In this document: one piece after another, positions 12,126 to 21,966 of the stretch
How positions within the stretch are numbered: the stretch's first letter is position 1
How the letters are laid out: each line of letters opens with the position of its first letter
From: Phaeosaccion multiseriatum
Lineage: Eukaryota; Ochrophyta, other classes
DNA: 64,000 nt
Reading direction: 5' to 3'
Assembly (NCBI GenBank): GCA_965112735.1
Contig: OZ218953.1
Span: 4,340,001-4,404,000 of the forward strand
Notes under the pieces: model-generated
What the model saw: the letters and a program-made list of their open reading frames with translations, nothing else
What the model was told of the DNA's origin: nothing
The model's database searches: none
Position numbers and translations under genes: made by a program

Positions 12126-12708
12126 GGACAAGGCCCGGGGGGGCACGAGTTTTGCACCGCCGCGGAGAGGGAGGGAGGGGGGCAGGGAGAAGGGGACAGT
12201 GAGGTGGCGCTCTGATGCTCTTCCCGTCACCACAACAGACGGCTTCTGTCCTCCTCCCCTCTCCTCGTCCGCACCTTGCCCCACCTCGCTTCTCGCCTCA
12301 CCCATCACGTCTTCCAGTCTCTCCCTTCCCGTGTTTTAAAGGTGAAATACACAACAATCTCCCTTCCTGCTTTCCGCCTCCAAACTCACTTCTTGCAGTC
12401 TCAAGCCCCCCCACTCTCTCTTCTGCCTTCCCGCCTCCAACCCCACCTCACGTCCAACCCCAGCTGTGCCCCCAACATACATGCTGAAAAGCCCCACCCC
12501 CTGTGTCACCATCGGCATCGCCATGCGCCCTCCTCACCGCATGGCCTCGTGCGCCGCTCCTCCGGCAACGCCCCGCGCAATCCATGGATGGGCCAACAAG
12601 CGCAGGCCTGCGGATCAGAGTCCAGAGGCAGGGTCAGGGTGAGAACGGGCGGAGGCCCGAGAGAGGAGCGAGAGATGCCTTCATTTCCCTGACTACAGCC
12701 CAACCCCG

Positions 12709-13460
12709 AGAGAACTTGGGTGACTGGTCCTGCCCTTGGCCAAGGCCCGGAGGCGCTCCTCTCCTCTCATCTCGTCTCCTCTCCGTGGCGCTGCTTTCTC
12801 GGAAGCACCCATCAGTCCCCTTCCCTGGCCATACCCCCCCTCTTCGGCTTACACCCCTCATTCCCCTCCCCTGGCTTACATCCATCACCCCCCTTTGCTG
12901 GCTCACCGAGGCACTCGTAGGAGGTGCCCGCCTCCAGCAGCGTCCGCAACACCATCGTCAGTGCACACTGCAGAGACGAAGGGGTGGAAGGGGGCGGACA
13001 GGGCGGACAGGGCGGGGGATAGGGAGAATGAGGTCAGGCAGGAGCCGCTAAGGCTGGTACACGGTAGGCGGCTTCCTCCCCTCCCCCCCACAGGCATTGG
13101 TGCAGAGTCCACCCACCTGAGTGACTGACAAGAGGAGGGCAAGAAGAAGAGATATGGGCTTGCAGAGATTCGGGCACCAGTCAGCAAGGAAAGGTGCGGG
13201 AACGGGAGGGTTCAGATGACGCAGAGTACGGAGGGCCTGGCCTTCGGCCATTTAACGCAGCGACACCTCTCACCGCCAGTGTGGAAGATGCCGCGGTCAG
13301 GGTGGTGTATAAACTGGTCATGCCCCCCCCATCCTTGCTCAAAGCCACGGACGGAGACGAATCCCCTGTTTCGGGAGAGGAGTGTGGGAGCGAGAGAGAA
13401 CGGAAGAGGAGGGTGATTTTGATGAAAGAGACACGCAAGATGTACTTACGCCGCACCTGT
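12709..13460. other. Unique central spacer, no clear gene
   Basis: Starts at the left-arm breakpoint. It is rich in C/T tracts with several short overlapping ORFs that I cannot support. A polypeptide-like stretch on the minus strand (MTSLYTTLTAASSTLAVRGV, about 13,255-13,320) may be another piece of the PPR remnant, without proof. Confidence 0.4.
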
Positions 13461-13780
13461 GGCTGCCGCTCAAGATCAGCATCGGCAGGTGTCCAGAAGC
13501 GCAGAGCGTGGGGTGTGATGCCCCCCTGTGCTTGCATGTCCTTCAGAACTGCAGTGCCCGGTCTGCCCTCCATCCGAAGCCACACGCCACAATCGCCACC
13601 GATTACGTGCGCGAGTCCGGCAATGGCGGCGTTGTATTGGACAACGTTCGGCCCCCCTCTCCAGTCTTTTGCATCTTGATGTCCTACGCAAATCCAAGCG
13701 TCTCCTTCCATCGGCCGCAGTGGCCGAAAGCCTCCACGACTGCGTCGAGAAGAGGCACGTCGATGTGCAGTGGCGACCGC
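13461..13780 (-). pseudogene. PPR-like gene fragment (central)
   Basis: Minus strand. One frame gives DVPLLDAVVEAFGHCGRWKE and ends at a TAG; the next frame continues GGPNVVQYNAAIAGLAHVIG and AVLKDMQAQGGITPHALRFW. Together these match two to three PPR motifs (P-N-V-V-x-Y-N-A-A-I is typical). The need to change frame argues for a pseudogene, although a short unrecognised intron is possible. Confidence 0.5.
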
Positions 13781-14500
13781 ACCGCCGCCTCCCACTCGCT
13801 CCTCACTCTCTCCCTGTCCCTGGCCTACCGCGCTGCCTCCAAACGCTCCAGTGTCGCGCGCGACAACGAGGGGGCTAAAGGAAGGAGGGGACACACTAGT
13901 TGTTGAGAAGCAAGCCCTCTCGCTGGTACTACTCGTCCCGATAGATCCACTCCACCCGCTTGACGAGCACCGTTGGCGTGCCGTGGGGTGGAAGGCTGCC
14001 AGATACGCTTGCAGGGCCTGGGGCGGCTCCAGAGGGAGAAGCTCTTCCACCGGGAGCTCTTCGCCGCCTCCTGCACCTGTATATGCTTCTGCCGCTGCTG
14101 CTGCTGCTGCTGCAGCAGCAGCTTTAGCGCACATATCATTTGCAACTTTTCCCCGCCGGCAGGTTCACAGATGCCTGCGGAGGACCAACTTGGGTGCGAA
14201 CGAAGAAAAACAATACGCGGGTAACTGGAGCTAGGGAGGATAGGTTCCTGGTTCCAGCGCCTGGACTGTCATCTGAAGACCGACTTGTGATCGGGAGGCT
14301 GTTATGGGAAAGTCGCATCCAAAACTTCTCGTTTGCCGGATGTTTTGATACCCAGCACCCCTTGTTGGAAATGGCGTATCCGCCATCCCCCTTGCCGGAC
14401 CATAGTACGAGTTGGGGAAAAGTGGAATCGATGGGATCAGGACCGAGGGACAAACCGTACGACTGAATGAGACTGCCTGTACCGGCCTTGGACATCAAAG

Positions 14501-14673
14501 CATGGGAGACATGTTCACTGCCTGCAGGGTGGACAATCTCAAGCGCGTAAAGCACCTGATCGAGGCGAAGGGCATGTCTCCCAACGTGACCAAGCACCCT
14601 CAGGGTACCACACCGCTCCGTACGTGTGCCGTTTGGAACAGCGTGGACTGCGCGAGGTTTCTCGTCTCGAATG
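14501..14673 (+). pseudogene. Ankyrin-repeat exon or fragment
   Basis: The frame starting at the ATG at 14,501 reads MGDMFTACRVDNLKRVKHLI, then TTPLRTCAVWNSVDCARFLV followed by SNG and a GTACGAG donor. This is about one and a half ankyrin repeats (LLxAxxxGxxxxVKxLI ... GxTPLxxAxxxGxxxxxxxLL). No convincing upstream start context or downstream exon could be joined. Open sequence continues to about 15,093 but has no recognisable domain. It may be an exon of a larger gene or a remnant. Confidence 0.5.
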
Positions 14674-15374
14674 GTACGAGAGCGAATCATGAAGGGAGGG
14701 TTGCTTCCTGCTTTCCCTCACGGCTGTACGAACTCTCTGCAACGCCTCCCTTCCTGAGACGGAGGGAAAGTAGCCTGCTGGATGGACTCAATTGGCCAGT
14801 CCCGCGGGGTGTATGAGGCAGAGTACACTGAGTACAAAGCGACTGTCCGAGGAGCAGTAGGCAGGAGTGCCCCTGCAGCCATTCCACAGGATCATCCAGG
14901 CATCCACGTGCCTTGCCGCGGGCTTTCACGATGGCTTTCGCATCTACTCTTGCTGCTGTTCGAGTCCAGCAGCGGGGGAGTGGGCGCTGTGGACATGCTC
15001 TCTCTCAAAGTAGCTTGGTGGCGCTGTGCGCGGCGGGTAGCGGCCCGCCTTGAGCCCCAGGAACCTCCGTCTGGTGAAGACCAACAACGGTAGACTGCAA
15101 GAGGTTGGGTTGGAGGCGGGAAGGCAGAAGAGAGAGTGGGGGTTTGAGGCCGGACGGAGGTTGCTGCATATTTACCCTGAGTACATGAGGGGAGAGGAGA
15201 GACTGCAAGATGTGAGGTTGAAAGCGGGGGGGGGGTGCAGAGAGGAGAGGGGGCGGGAGTAGGACAGAAGCCCTCCTTCCTAGTCACAGAGAGAGCCTCC
15301 GAGCACCGCCTCACTCGCCCCTCCCTCTCTCCCTCTCTGCGGCAGTGCACTGCTTTTGCCGCATCGGGTCTTGC

Positions 15375-15489
15375 CCCCTGGGAGCAGCTCAACTTTTCAA
15401 CGGACATCCTGTCTGTTCGCCCGAACAAGAAGCGCGTGGTGGTCGCGGCCTCGAGAGCGAACTTCAGGTCCTTGATATCGACAGAATGA
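15375..15489 (+). pseudogene. PROPPIN exon remnant, central copy
   Basis: Reads QLNFSTDILSVRPNKKRVVV and, after the same one-base frame break as in the other copies, LESELQVLDIDRMK before a GTGAGC donor. The shared break indicates that it predates the triplication. Confidence 0.5.
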
Positions 15490-16114
15490 AGGTGAGCATG
15501 TATGAGAGGCAGACTTAGGCTCCGCTCAGCCGCACCTCTGCACAGCCGAGTGTCCATCGCAGCGTCCGTCATCCTGTACGCGCTCGTCACGAAGAGGGAG
15601 GGGGGGGGGTGGGGCATCAGGGTGGGGGGGGGGGGTCAGGACGGACGGGGGCAGGACTGGTTCGTTGGAAGTATGCCGGCCTCGGACACTCTGTGTGCTC
15701 TCCCTCCGCCTCTTCTCCTTGGGCGAAGGGAGGTCATACGCCCCCCGCTCTGTGCGTGCCTCCTCCTCTGGCCTGACCTTGGCCCAAGTCATACACCCCT
15801 ATTGCGGCCGGCACGGACTGTGCAAGACCCTTCCCGTCTCTTTCCTGTCTCTCCCCTGTGACGCTGTGATGCTCTCCTCCTCGCGCCACCTTTGCGTGTC
15901 TCACCACTGTCTGTCTGTCTGTCTGGCTGTCTCTCCTTCCCTCCCTCTCGTTTCTCTGTCTCCCTCTCTGACCGTCCCTTTCGCTGTCTGTGTCATATCT
16001 CTTCTCTCCGTCCCTCTCCCTCTCTATCTCTCGCGTCTCTCTCTCCCTCTCAGCTGCTTCAGGGGGGTGTGGCGGTGCTTGTAGGGAGTCCTTTCTTCGA
16101 CGCTCAGTGCTCGC

Positions 16115-16445
16115 TTAGGTGTCTCCTTCTCCAGCGAGGTCACAGCACTCTCTCTCTCTGCCGTGCGCTGCTGCATCGATAAGATGCTCCATCACCCTCT
16201 CCGCCCTCTCGTCCCTGTATGCCGCTCTGCGCATAGCACGCTTCACCGCCTCTAGGGAGAGCTCGTCTGGTGCATCGCCATGGCACTTCTTCTGCATGTC
16301 CAGCGCCATATCCTGGACTGCATCGTACTGTCTCGCCTTGGCATGAGAGATGAGAGACTGGGCAGAGTAGGCGTGAGGCCCTCCTCCGTCAGCTCAGTCC
16401 ATAACTTCAACGCTTCGATGCGGCGTGGAGCAAGCTCAATGAGAC
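16115..16445 (-). pseudogene. PPR-like gene fragment, central third copy
   Basis: Minus strand. RRIEALKLWTELTEEGLTPT is a good PPR helix-loop. After a frame change it continues DELSLEAVKRAMRRAAYRDE and EHLIDAAAHGRERE. It retains the full EEGLTP loop that lost one residue in the arm copies, so it may be closer to the ancestor. It is frame-broken and therefore a pseudogene. Confidence 0.5.
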
Positions 16446-16710
16446 GTCGAGGCGGCCAAGGTGAGAGAGCGAAGTTGGGCATGGGGGGGGGAGAGGGGAA
16501 GAAGAGCCCCCCGGAGATGCGATGGTGTTTTTATTTACGGTGTCGATGTGGAGAGTGCTCCCTCAGGGTGAAGGGAGGGGAGTCTTGCCCTGCTGTCTAT
16601 ATCTCCAAACAGCAGACCACTTGCGAGCAGGCTTCTTCCATGCCTTCCTCCATGCTGAGTGGTGGACGGTGGGCTCACCTACATCTGCTGAACTGTCTCC
16701 ATGTGTGTGT

Positions 16711-16785
<75 letters not shown>

Positions 16786-17403
16786 ACGTGCGTGTGCGCG
16801 TGGACAGGACGAGACGACTGCTCTGAAAGCAGCGGCGGAGTCCTCCACGCCCTCCGCAATGCACGGCAAGGTGCGTCTGGCCTATTCCGGGGGAGGGGAG
16901 GGGAGGGGAGACAGACAGACAAGGGCGTCCTTCCTCTGCGCTGTCGCATGTGTTGTGTTCGCAATGAGCCTCTTCCTGCCTGATACGTCTGATTTGGTCG
17001 CCGCGTGGCGTCTCGACAGGAGCGCGAGCTTTGTCTTCCGTCGCACTCAACCAGCGACTCAGCTCCTCTCTCACCTGCCTCTTGCTCCAGCACCCGACAG
17101 CCATGGTTCTCCTTCTCTAAGGGGGCATCTGTTGCCTTGGCCTCTCACGCTCAGCTGCACTGTCGAAATCCCCATTTTGTATGGCAACAAACACCACACC
17201 CCCATCGCAGGCGAAGGAAGGAGCGTCCGGCTCAGCTGGAGAAGGGGGAGGCAAATAGTATCCCAGCAAGCGCGCAGCAAGATGATGCTGAGGGCGAGGA
17301 GGGAGGGGAAGGAAGCAATGGGGGCTCCAGTGAAGAGTCACCCCCGTCGGATGAAGGTTCGTCTCCAGCAGCAGCAGCAACAGTAGCAGCAGTAACAGTA
17401 GCG

Positions 17404-19908
17404 ATGGCAGGGTTGGTGGTATCAGACGAAGGAGGCGGGGATCTTGAAGGGAAATCAGTGCCATCCTCTGCTTTGGAGCGCTGCAAGTCTAGGGATGGAG
17501 CAGATAGGGCTACATTAGGAGGACCACCACCACCATCAGTAGCAGGAGGGGGAGGAGGAGAGGACGACGAGGCGGTGGCTTCTAGCACAGGAGGGGAAGA
17601 GAAGAAGAAAAAGAAGAAAGGAGGGGGAGGCGGCGGGGGACAGGCTGAGGAGGGCGAAGGCGCAGGGGCGGGGAGGGCCCTGAGACCGAACGGTAGCGCA
17701 GCCGACGGAAGTGGAAGAGTGAGTGGAAGGGGGGCAGCAGGAGGGGGGGGGCAAGGAGACAGAGCTGCAATCAGATCTCTGGCTGCGTCGCTGCAAGAGG
17801 ATCATTTGGGCGTCAACAAGGACATCCTGGCCAAGGCCAGAACGACTCTGTCACACGCTACGGGCGAAGACGAGGTGGACAATATCATTGCCGTGGTGAG
17901 TGCTTGTCGCTTACAATTACTCTCCGTTCTAGTAGTATTACTTGTAGAATCGTACCCATTGGTTCACTGCCCGAATGGTGGTCGACATGTGTGTCGGTCC
18001 CAAGAGTCTCTTTGTGCGTAGAAGACGGTACTCTACCTGCATTTACTCAACGCAACTGATTGGAAAATACCCTTCTTCGCTCCTTGAACTCATTATTGAC
18101 ATCCCATGATGTCACTCCACTGAACTTCGCTAACTGATACTGCCCACATGATGTGTTCAAAACGTGTCCTCGTTGTGTTGTGCACCTCAAAAGGGGTACT
18201 TACATGTGAACACGGGCAACTACCCCAAGGCCATGCAGCTGTTCAAAGACTTGCTCAACGCCCGACCGAAGCTGGTGGGGGCCCTCCTGGGCATGGGGAG
18301 CGCTTTGGCGCTGAACGGAGAGTTCGACAAAGCCATCAAGGTGAGGCTCTTCAAGGAGGGGAGGACGGCGTGGCGTAGCGGGTGGTTGGAGGAGAGGGCA
18401 TGAAGGGAGCAAGCTCTACGCATAACCGTGGTGGTGCGGCTGTTGGGGGAGGAGTGCATGAAGGACGGAAATGGAGACGAGCAAGCTCTACCTATGGATG
18501 ACCGTGGTGTCCGCCTCTCTTCTCTTCTCCTCTCCATCCTATGCGCGGGTGGCAAGGTGTGGCGACGTATCACATTGTTTTGACGACATGCTTCCTCCCC
18601 CCCTACCCACGCTGTCTTTCTTTCTGCCTGTGTGTGTGTGTGCGTGCAAAGTTCTTCACGGAGGCGATCGTATCTAACCCCAAGGTGGCGGATGCGTGGA
18701 AGAGGAGAGGCCAAACGTGGGCGGCCAAGGGCAACATGGTATCTGCGCTCAGAGACCTGGACAAGGCTGTTGATCTCGCGGGAGAAGCCGACCCTGACAC
18801 GCACCACCAGCGAGGGCAACTGCACAATAGAGTACACCAGTACGGCCGAGCCTTGGCAGACTTTCAAAAGTGCAGCGAGCGGGATCCGGGCAACGCCATC
18901 AACTGGAATCTGATTGGGTTGTGCGAGGCCCAACTAGGCAACCACCAGCCCTCGAGGCAAGCGTACGAGAGGGCACTTGCGGTGAATCATGCCTTCAAGG
19001 AGGCTTGGGCGAACCTCGGCAGCCTGATGAGGGACGCAGGAGACGGCAAGGAGGCCCTTCGATGTCTGAACAAGGTGCTTTGCGCGGACCCAACGTACGT
19101 GCACGCCTACCAACTGAGGGGATTGGCCTACCACGGGCTCGGAGACCACGTCAGCGCGTTGGCAGACTTCCAAAAGGGGGTGGAGCTGTCGCCGGGCGAC
19201 AAGCACTGCCACCACATGTCGGCACTGTGTTTGCACGCAAGAGGCAGGATGCAGGAGGCGGTCGCGGCCTACGACAACCTTCTCTCCCTTCGACCTGGGC
19301 ATCTTTGCTGGTACAACAGAGAGGTGGCGGTGTGCCAATGGAAGAACTTGAGGAGATCGTTTGACGAGTACACTCTGGACAGCGAGCTGGACGCAGGCCT
19401 GAAGGAGGCGTGGTGCAAGCGCCACGACCCGCTGCGACTCAAGACGTACACACGTCTCAAGCGACCGCTCGGGACAGCGGCGGCAGTGGGCCTCCCTGAG
19501 GTACTCACCGCCCGGACGGCGCCCTTTGCAGCAGGGAGCGAGGCGGGTGCGCGACTCGTGGAGCTGGCTAGGCCTCTGGGCAAGCTGCTGCAGCTCGACA
19601 CGCCGGGCTTCCTCCCAAACGCCAGGCAGCAACGCATGTGTGGTCTTGCCATTATCGAGGTAGGGCAGATGGCCAGGCGGTGTTGGAAGGGATTGCTCAT
19701 GCGCGGGGGTGCGGAGGAGCTTCTTGGCGACGACGACAATGTGGGAGGTGGGGCGGAGGGAGGAGGAGGAGGAGGAGGAGGAGGAGGAGGAGGAGGCCGG
19801 CGCGCAAAGTGGGCAGAAGCTCTACCGAAGGTCTCCGACGCTGGGGCTACAGAGGCGTGTCCCCCGGGGTCGAGGGACGGAGAGCACCCCATCGGGGTTG
19901 GGCGGTAG
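17404..19908 (+). CDS. TPR protein resembling TTC13, 3' end truncated
   Basis: Three exons: about 17,404-17,895, 18,194-18,340 and 18,652-19,908, joined in phase 0 at GTGAGT and GTGAGG donors, giving about 631 residues. The start is uncertain; the frame is open upstream into the repeat block, and the in-frame ATG at 17,404 is the first inside unique sequence. The first about 200 residues are Ser/Gly/Glu-rich with a Lys run. Then come at least seven tetratricopeptide repeats (for example NTGNYPKAMQLFKDLLNARP, RALADFQKCSERDPGNAINW). The segment after the repeats (LCWYNREVAVCQWKNLRRSF and LKEAWCKR) resembles the TTC13 family, which normally has a few hundred more residues. Here a poly-Gly run and an unrelated tail end at the palindrome breakpoint, so the C-terminus is probably lost. 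TPRs bind protein partners; the function is unknown. Confidence 0.75.
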
Positions 19909-20479
19909 TCAGGGAAATGAAGGCATCTCTCCTCCTCTCTCGGGCCTCCGCCCGTTCTCACCCTGACCCTGCCTCTGGACTCTGATCCGCAGGCCTGCGC
20001 TTGTTCGCCCATCCATGGATTGCGCGGGGCGCTGCCGGAGGAGCGGCGCACGAGGCCATGCGGTGAGGAGGGCGCATGGCGATGCCGATGGTGACACAGG
20101 GGGTGGGGCTTGTCAGCATGTATGTTGGGGGCACAGCTGGGGTTGGACGTGAGGTGGGGTTGGAGGGGGGAAGGCAGAAGAGAGAGTGGGGGGGCTTGAG
20201 ACTGCAAGAAGTGAGTTTGGAGGCGGAAAGCAGGAAGGGAGATTGTTGTGTATTTCACCTTTAAGCACGGGAAGGGAGAGACTGGAAGACGTGATGGGTG
20301 AGGCGAGAAGCGAGGTGGGGGAAGGTGCGGACGAGGAGAGGGGAGGAGGACAGAAGCCGTCTGTTGTGGTGACGGGAAGAGCATCAGAGCGCCACCTCAC
20401 TGTCCCCTTCTCCCTGCCCCCCTCCCTCCCTCTCCGCGGCGGTACAATACTCGTGCCCCCCCGGGCCGTCTTGTCCCCT

Positions 20480-20592
20480 CGGAGCAGCTCAACTTCCCCA
20501 CGTCGATGCTGTCTGTGCGGCTGAACAAGAAGCGCCTGGTAGTGTCGGCCTCGAGAGCGAACTTCAGGTCTCTGACATCGACGAAGAAAGGT
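20480..20592 (+). pseudogene. PROPPIN exon remnant, right copy
   Basis: Reads QLNFPTSMLSVRLNKKRLVV then, after the shared frame break, LESELQVSDIDEE and a GTGAGC donor. It differs from the left-arm copy at several codons, more than the surrounding rDNA arms do. Confidence 0.5.
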
Positions 20593-21034
20593 GAGCGTGC
20601 GTGTGTCAGGGGCAGACTCAGGTTTCAGTTCCGGGTTCAGCCCAGCCACTCCTCTGCACGGCCGAGTGTCCATCGCGGCGTCCGTCAGCCTGTACGTACG
20701 CGCTCGTCACGAAGAGGGAGGGGGGGGGGGTTGGGCATCTGGGTGGGGAGGGGGGTCAGGACGGAGGGGGGCAGGGCTGGCTCGTTGGAAGTATGCCGGC
20801 CTTGGCCACTCTGTGTGCTCTCCCTCCACCTCTTCTCCTTGAGCGAAGGGAGATCATGCGCCCTGCGATCTGTGCGTGCCTCCTGCTCTGGCCTGGCCTT
20901 GGCCCAGGCTATACACCCCCTCGTGGCCGGCACGGACTGTGCAAGAGGTTCCCGCCTCTTCCCTGCCTCTCCCCCGTGACGCTATGATTTCTCTGCTCCT
21001 CGCGTCACCTGTGTGCGTCTCACCAATCTCTCTC

Positions 21035-21036
<2 letters not shown>

Positions 21037-21128
<92 letters not shown>
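21037..21128. repeat. (CTGT)n microsatellite
   Basis: About 23 units of CTGT, followed by a long CT-rich stretch to 21,265. Mirror of the (CAGA)n run on the left arm, but longer. Confidence 0.9.
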
Positions 21129-21314
21129 GTCTCTCTCTCCCTCCCTCCTTCTCGTTTCTCTCTGTCTCCCCCTCTCTCTGTCCCTGTCTCTCTCTGTCTC
21201 TCTCTTCCTCCCTCCCACTCTCTCTCCCGCTCTCACCATCTCTCGCTTCTCTCTGTCCCTCTCAGCAGCGTGGGGTGGTGGGGCGGTGCTTCGGGGGAGT
21301 CCTTCCTTCGACGC

Positions 21315-21740
21315 TCAATGCTCGCTTGCGTATCGCTGGGCCTTCCCCTCCTCCAGCGACGCCACAGCTCTGTTCTTCTCTCTGCCGTGCGCTGCTGCAT
21401 CGAGCAGATGCTCTGGCACCCTCTCCGTCCCTTCGTCGCCGTATGCCGCTCTGCGTATAGCACGCTTCACCGCCTCGAGGGAGAGCTTGACGGGTGCCTC
21501 GCCATGGCATCTGTTCAGCATCTCCAGTGCCACCTCTGGACTGCATCTTACTGCCTCGCCTTTGCGCAGGCACGCAGTATCGTGGAGAGACTGGGCAGAG
21601 TCGGCGTGAGGCCCTCCTTCATCGCAGTCCATAACCCCAGCGCCTCGATGCGGCGTGGAGCAAGCAAGCTCAATGAGGCCCTCGAGGCAGCCGAGGTGCG
21701 CGCGAGAGAGAGAGACAGAGAGGGAGAGGAGAGATAGAGG
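21315..21740 (-). pseudogene. PPR-like gene fragment, right copy (frameshifted)
   Basis: Same sequence as the left-arm PPR fragment, but after LRACAKAR this copy has an in-frame stop and a one-base loss, so the C-terminal helix (SLEAVKRAIRRAAYGDEGTE) is in a different frame. The broken state on one arm and open state on the other shows that the arms evolve separately here. Confidence 0.55.
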
Positions 21741-21966
21741 AGGAAGAGGCCACGGGAGCTGCGGTACCGCTTCAATACGATGGGCCTAAGGGCGTCGATG
21801 TCGAGAGTGCTCCCTCAGGGTGAGAAGGGGAGTCTTACCCTGCTGCCTGTGTCTTCAAAGAGCAAACCACTTGCGAGCATGCCGCTTCATTACCGAGTGT
21901 GACGGTGGAGCCCTTCATCGTCTTCATATGTGTGGTCTGTGTGTTTGTGTGTGTTTGTGTGTGCGT

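Larger units (their letters stand above)
1..12708 (+). repeat. Left arm of a giant inverted repeat carrying an rDNA unit
   Basis: The segment is the reverse complement of 19,893-32,644. Position 1 pairs with 32,644, the 18S start at 739 pairs with 31,907, and the 28S 3' end near 6,567 pairs with 26,074. Similarity stops near 12,708, just after the shared stretch ending CAACCCCGA. The arm is still matched at base 1, so its outer end lies off the window. Scattered substitutions, microsatellite length changes and a 24-base unit difference separate the arms, so they are near-identical rather than identical. I see this directly; no percentage was computed. Confidence 0.95.
15101..17256 (+). repeat. 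Third, diverged copy of an internal arm block
   Basis: This segment is in direct orientation with about 20,150-22,421 on the right arm and inverted to about 10,225-12,500 on the left arm. The first part is visibly diverged, while 16,800-17,256 is almost identical to 21,965-22,421. Similarity stops sharply after GGAGGCAAAT (17,256 and 22,421). A (TG)n run at 16,702-16,783 is expanded here relative to the arms. Confidence 0.88.

Noticed and set aside
13181-14134. 317-codon minus-strand ORF as one intact protein
   Set aside because: Only the PPR-like middle looks like protein, and its repeats need a frame change; the rest is low complexity.
16280-17386. 368-codon plus-strand ORF with a long Val-Cys run
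   Set aside because: It is a read-through of the (TG)n microsatellite and of the antisense of the PPR fragment; its second half is out of frame with the TPR gene.
19269-20384. 371-codon minus-strand ORF opposite the TPR gene
   Set aside because: It is the shadow of the TPR coding exon plus Pro/Ser-rich arm sequence.
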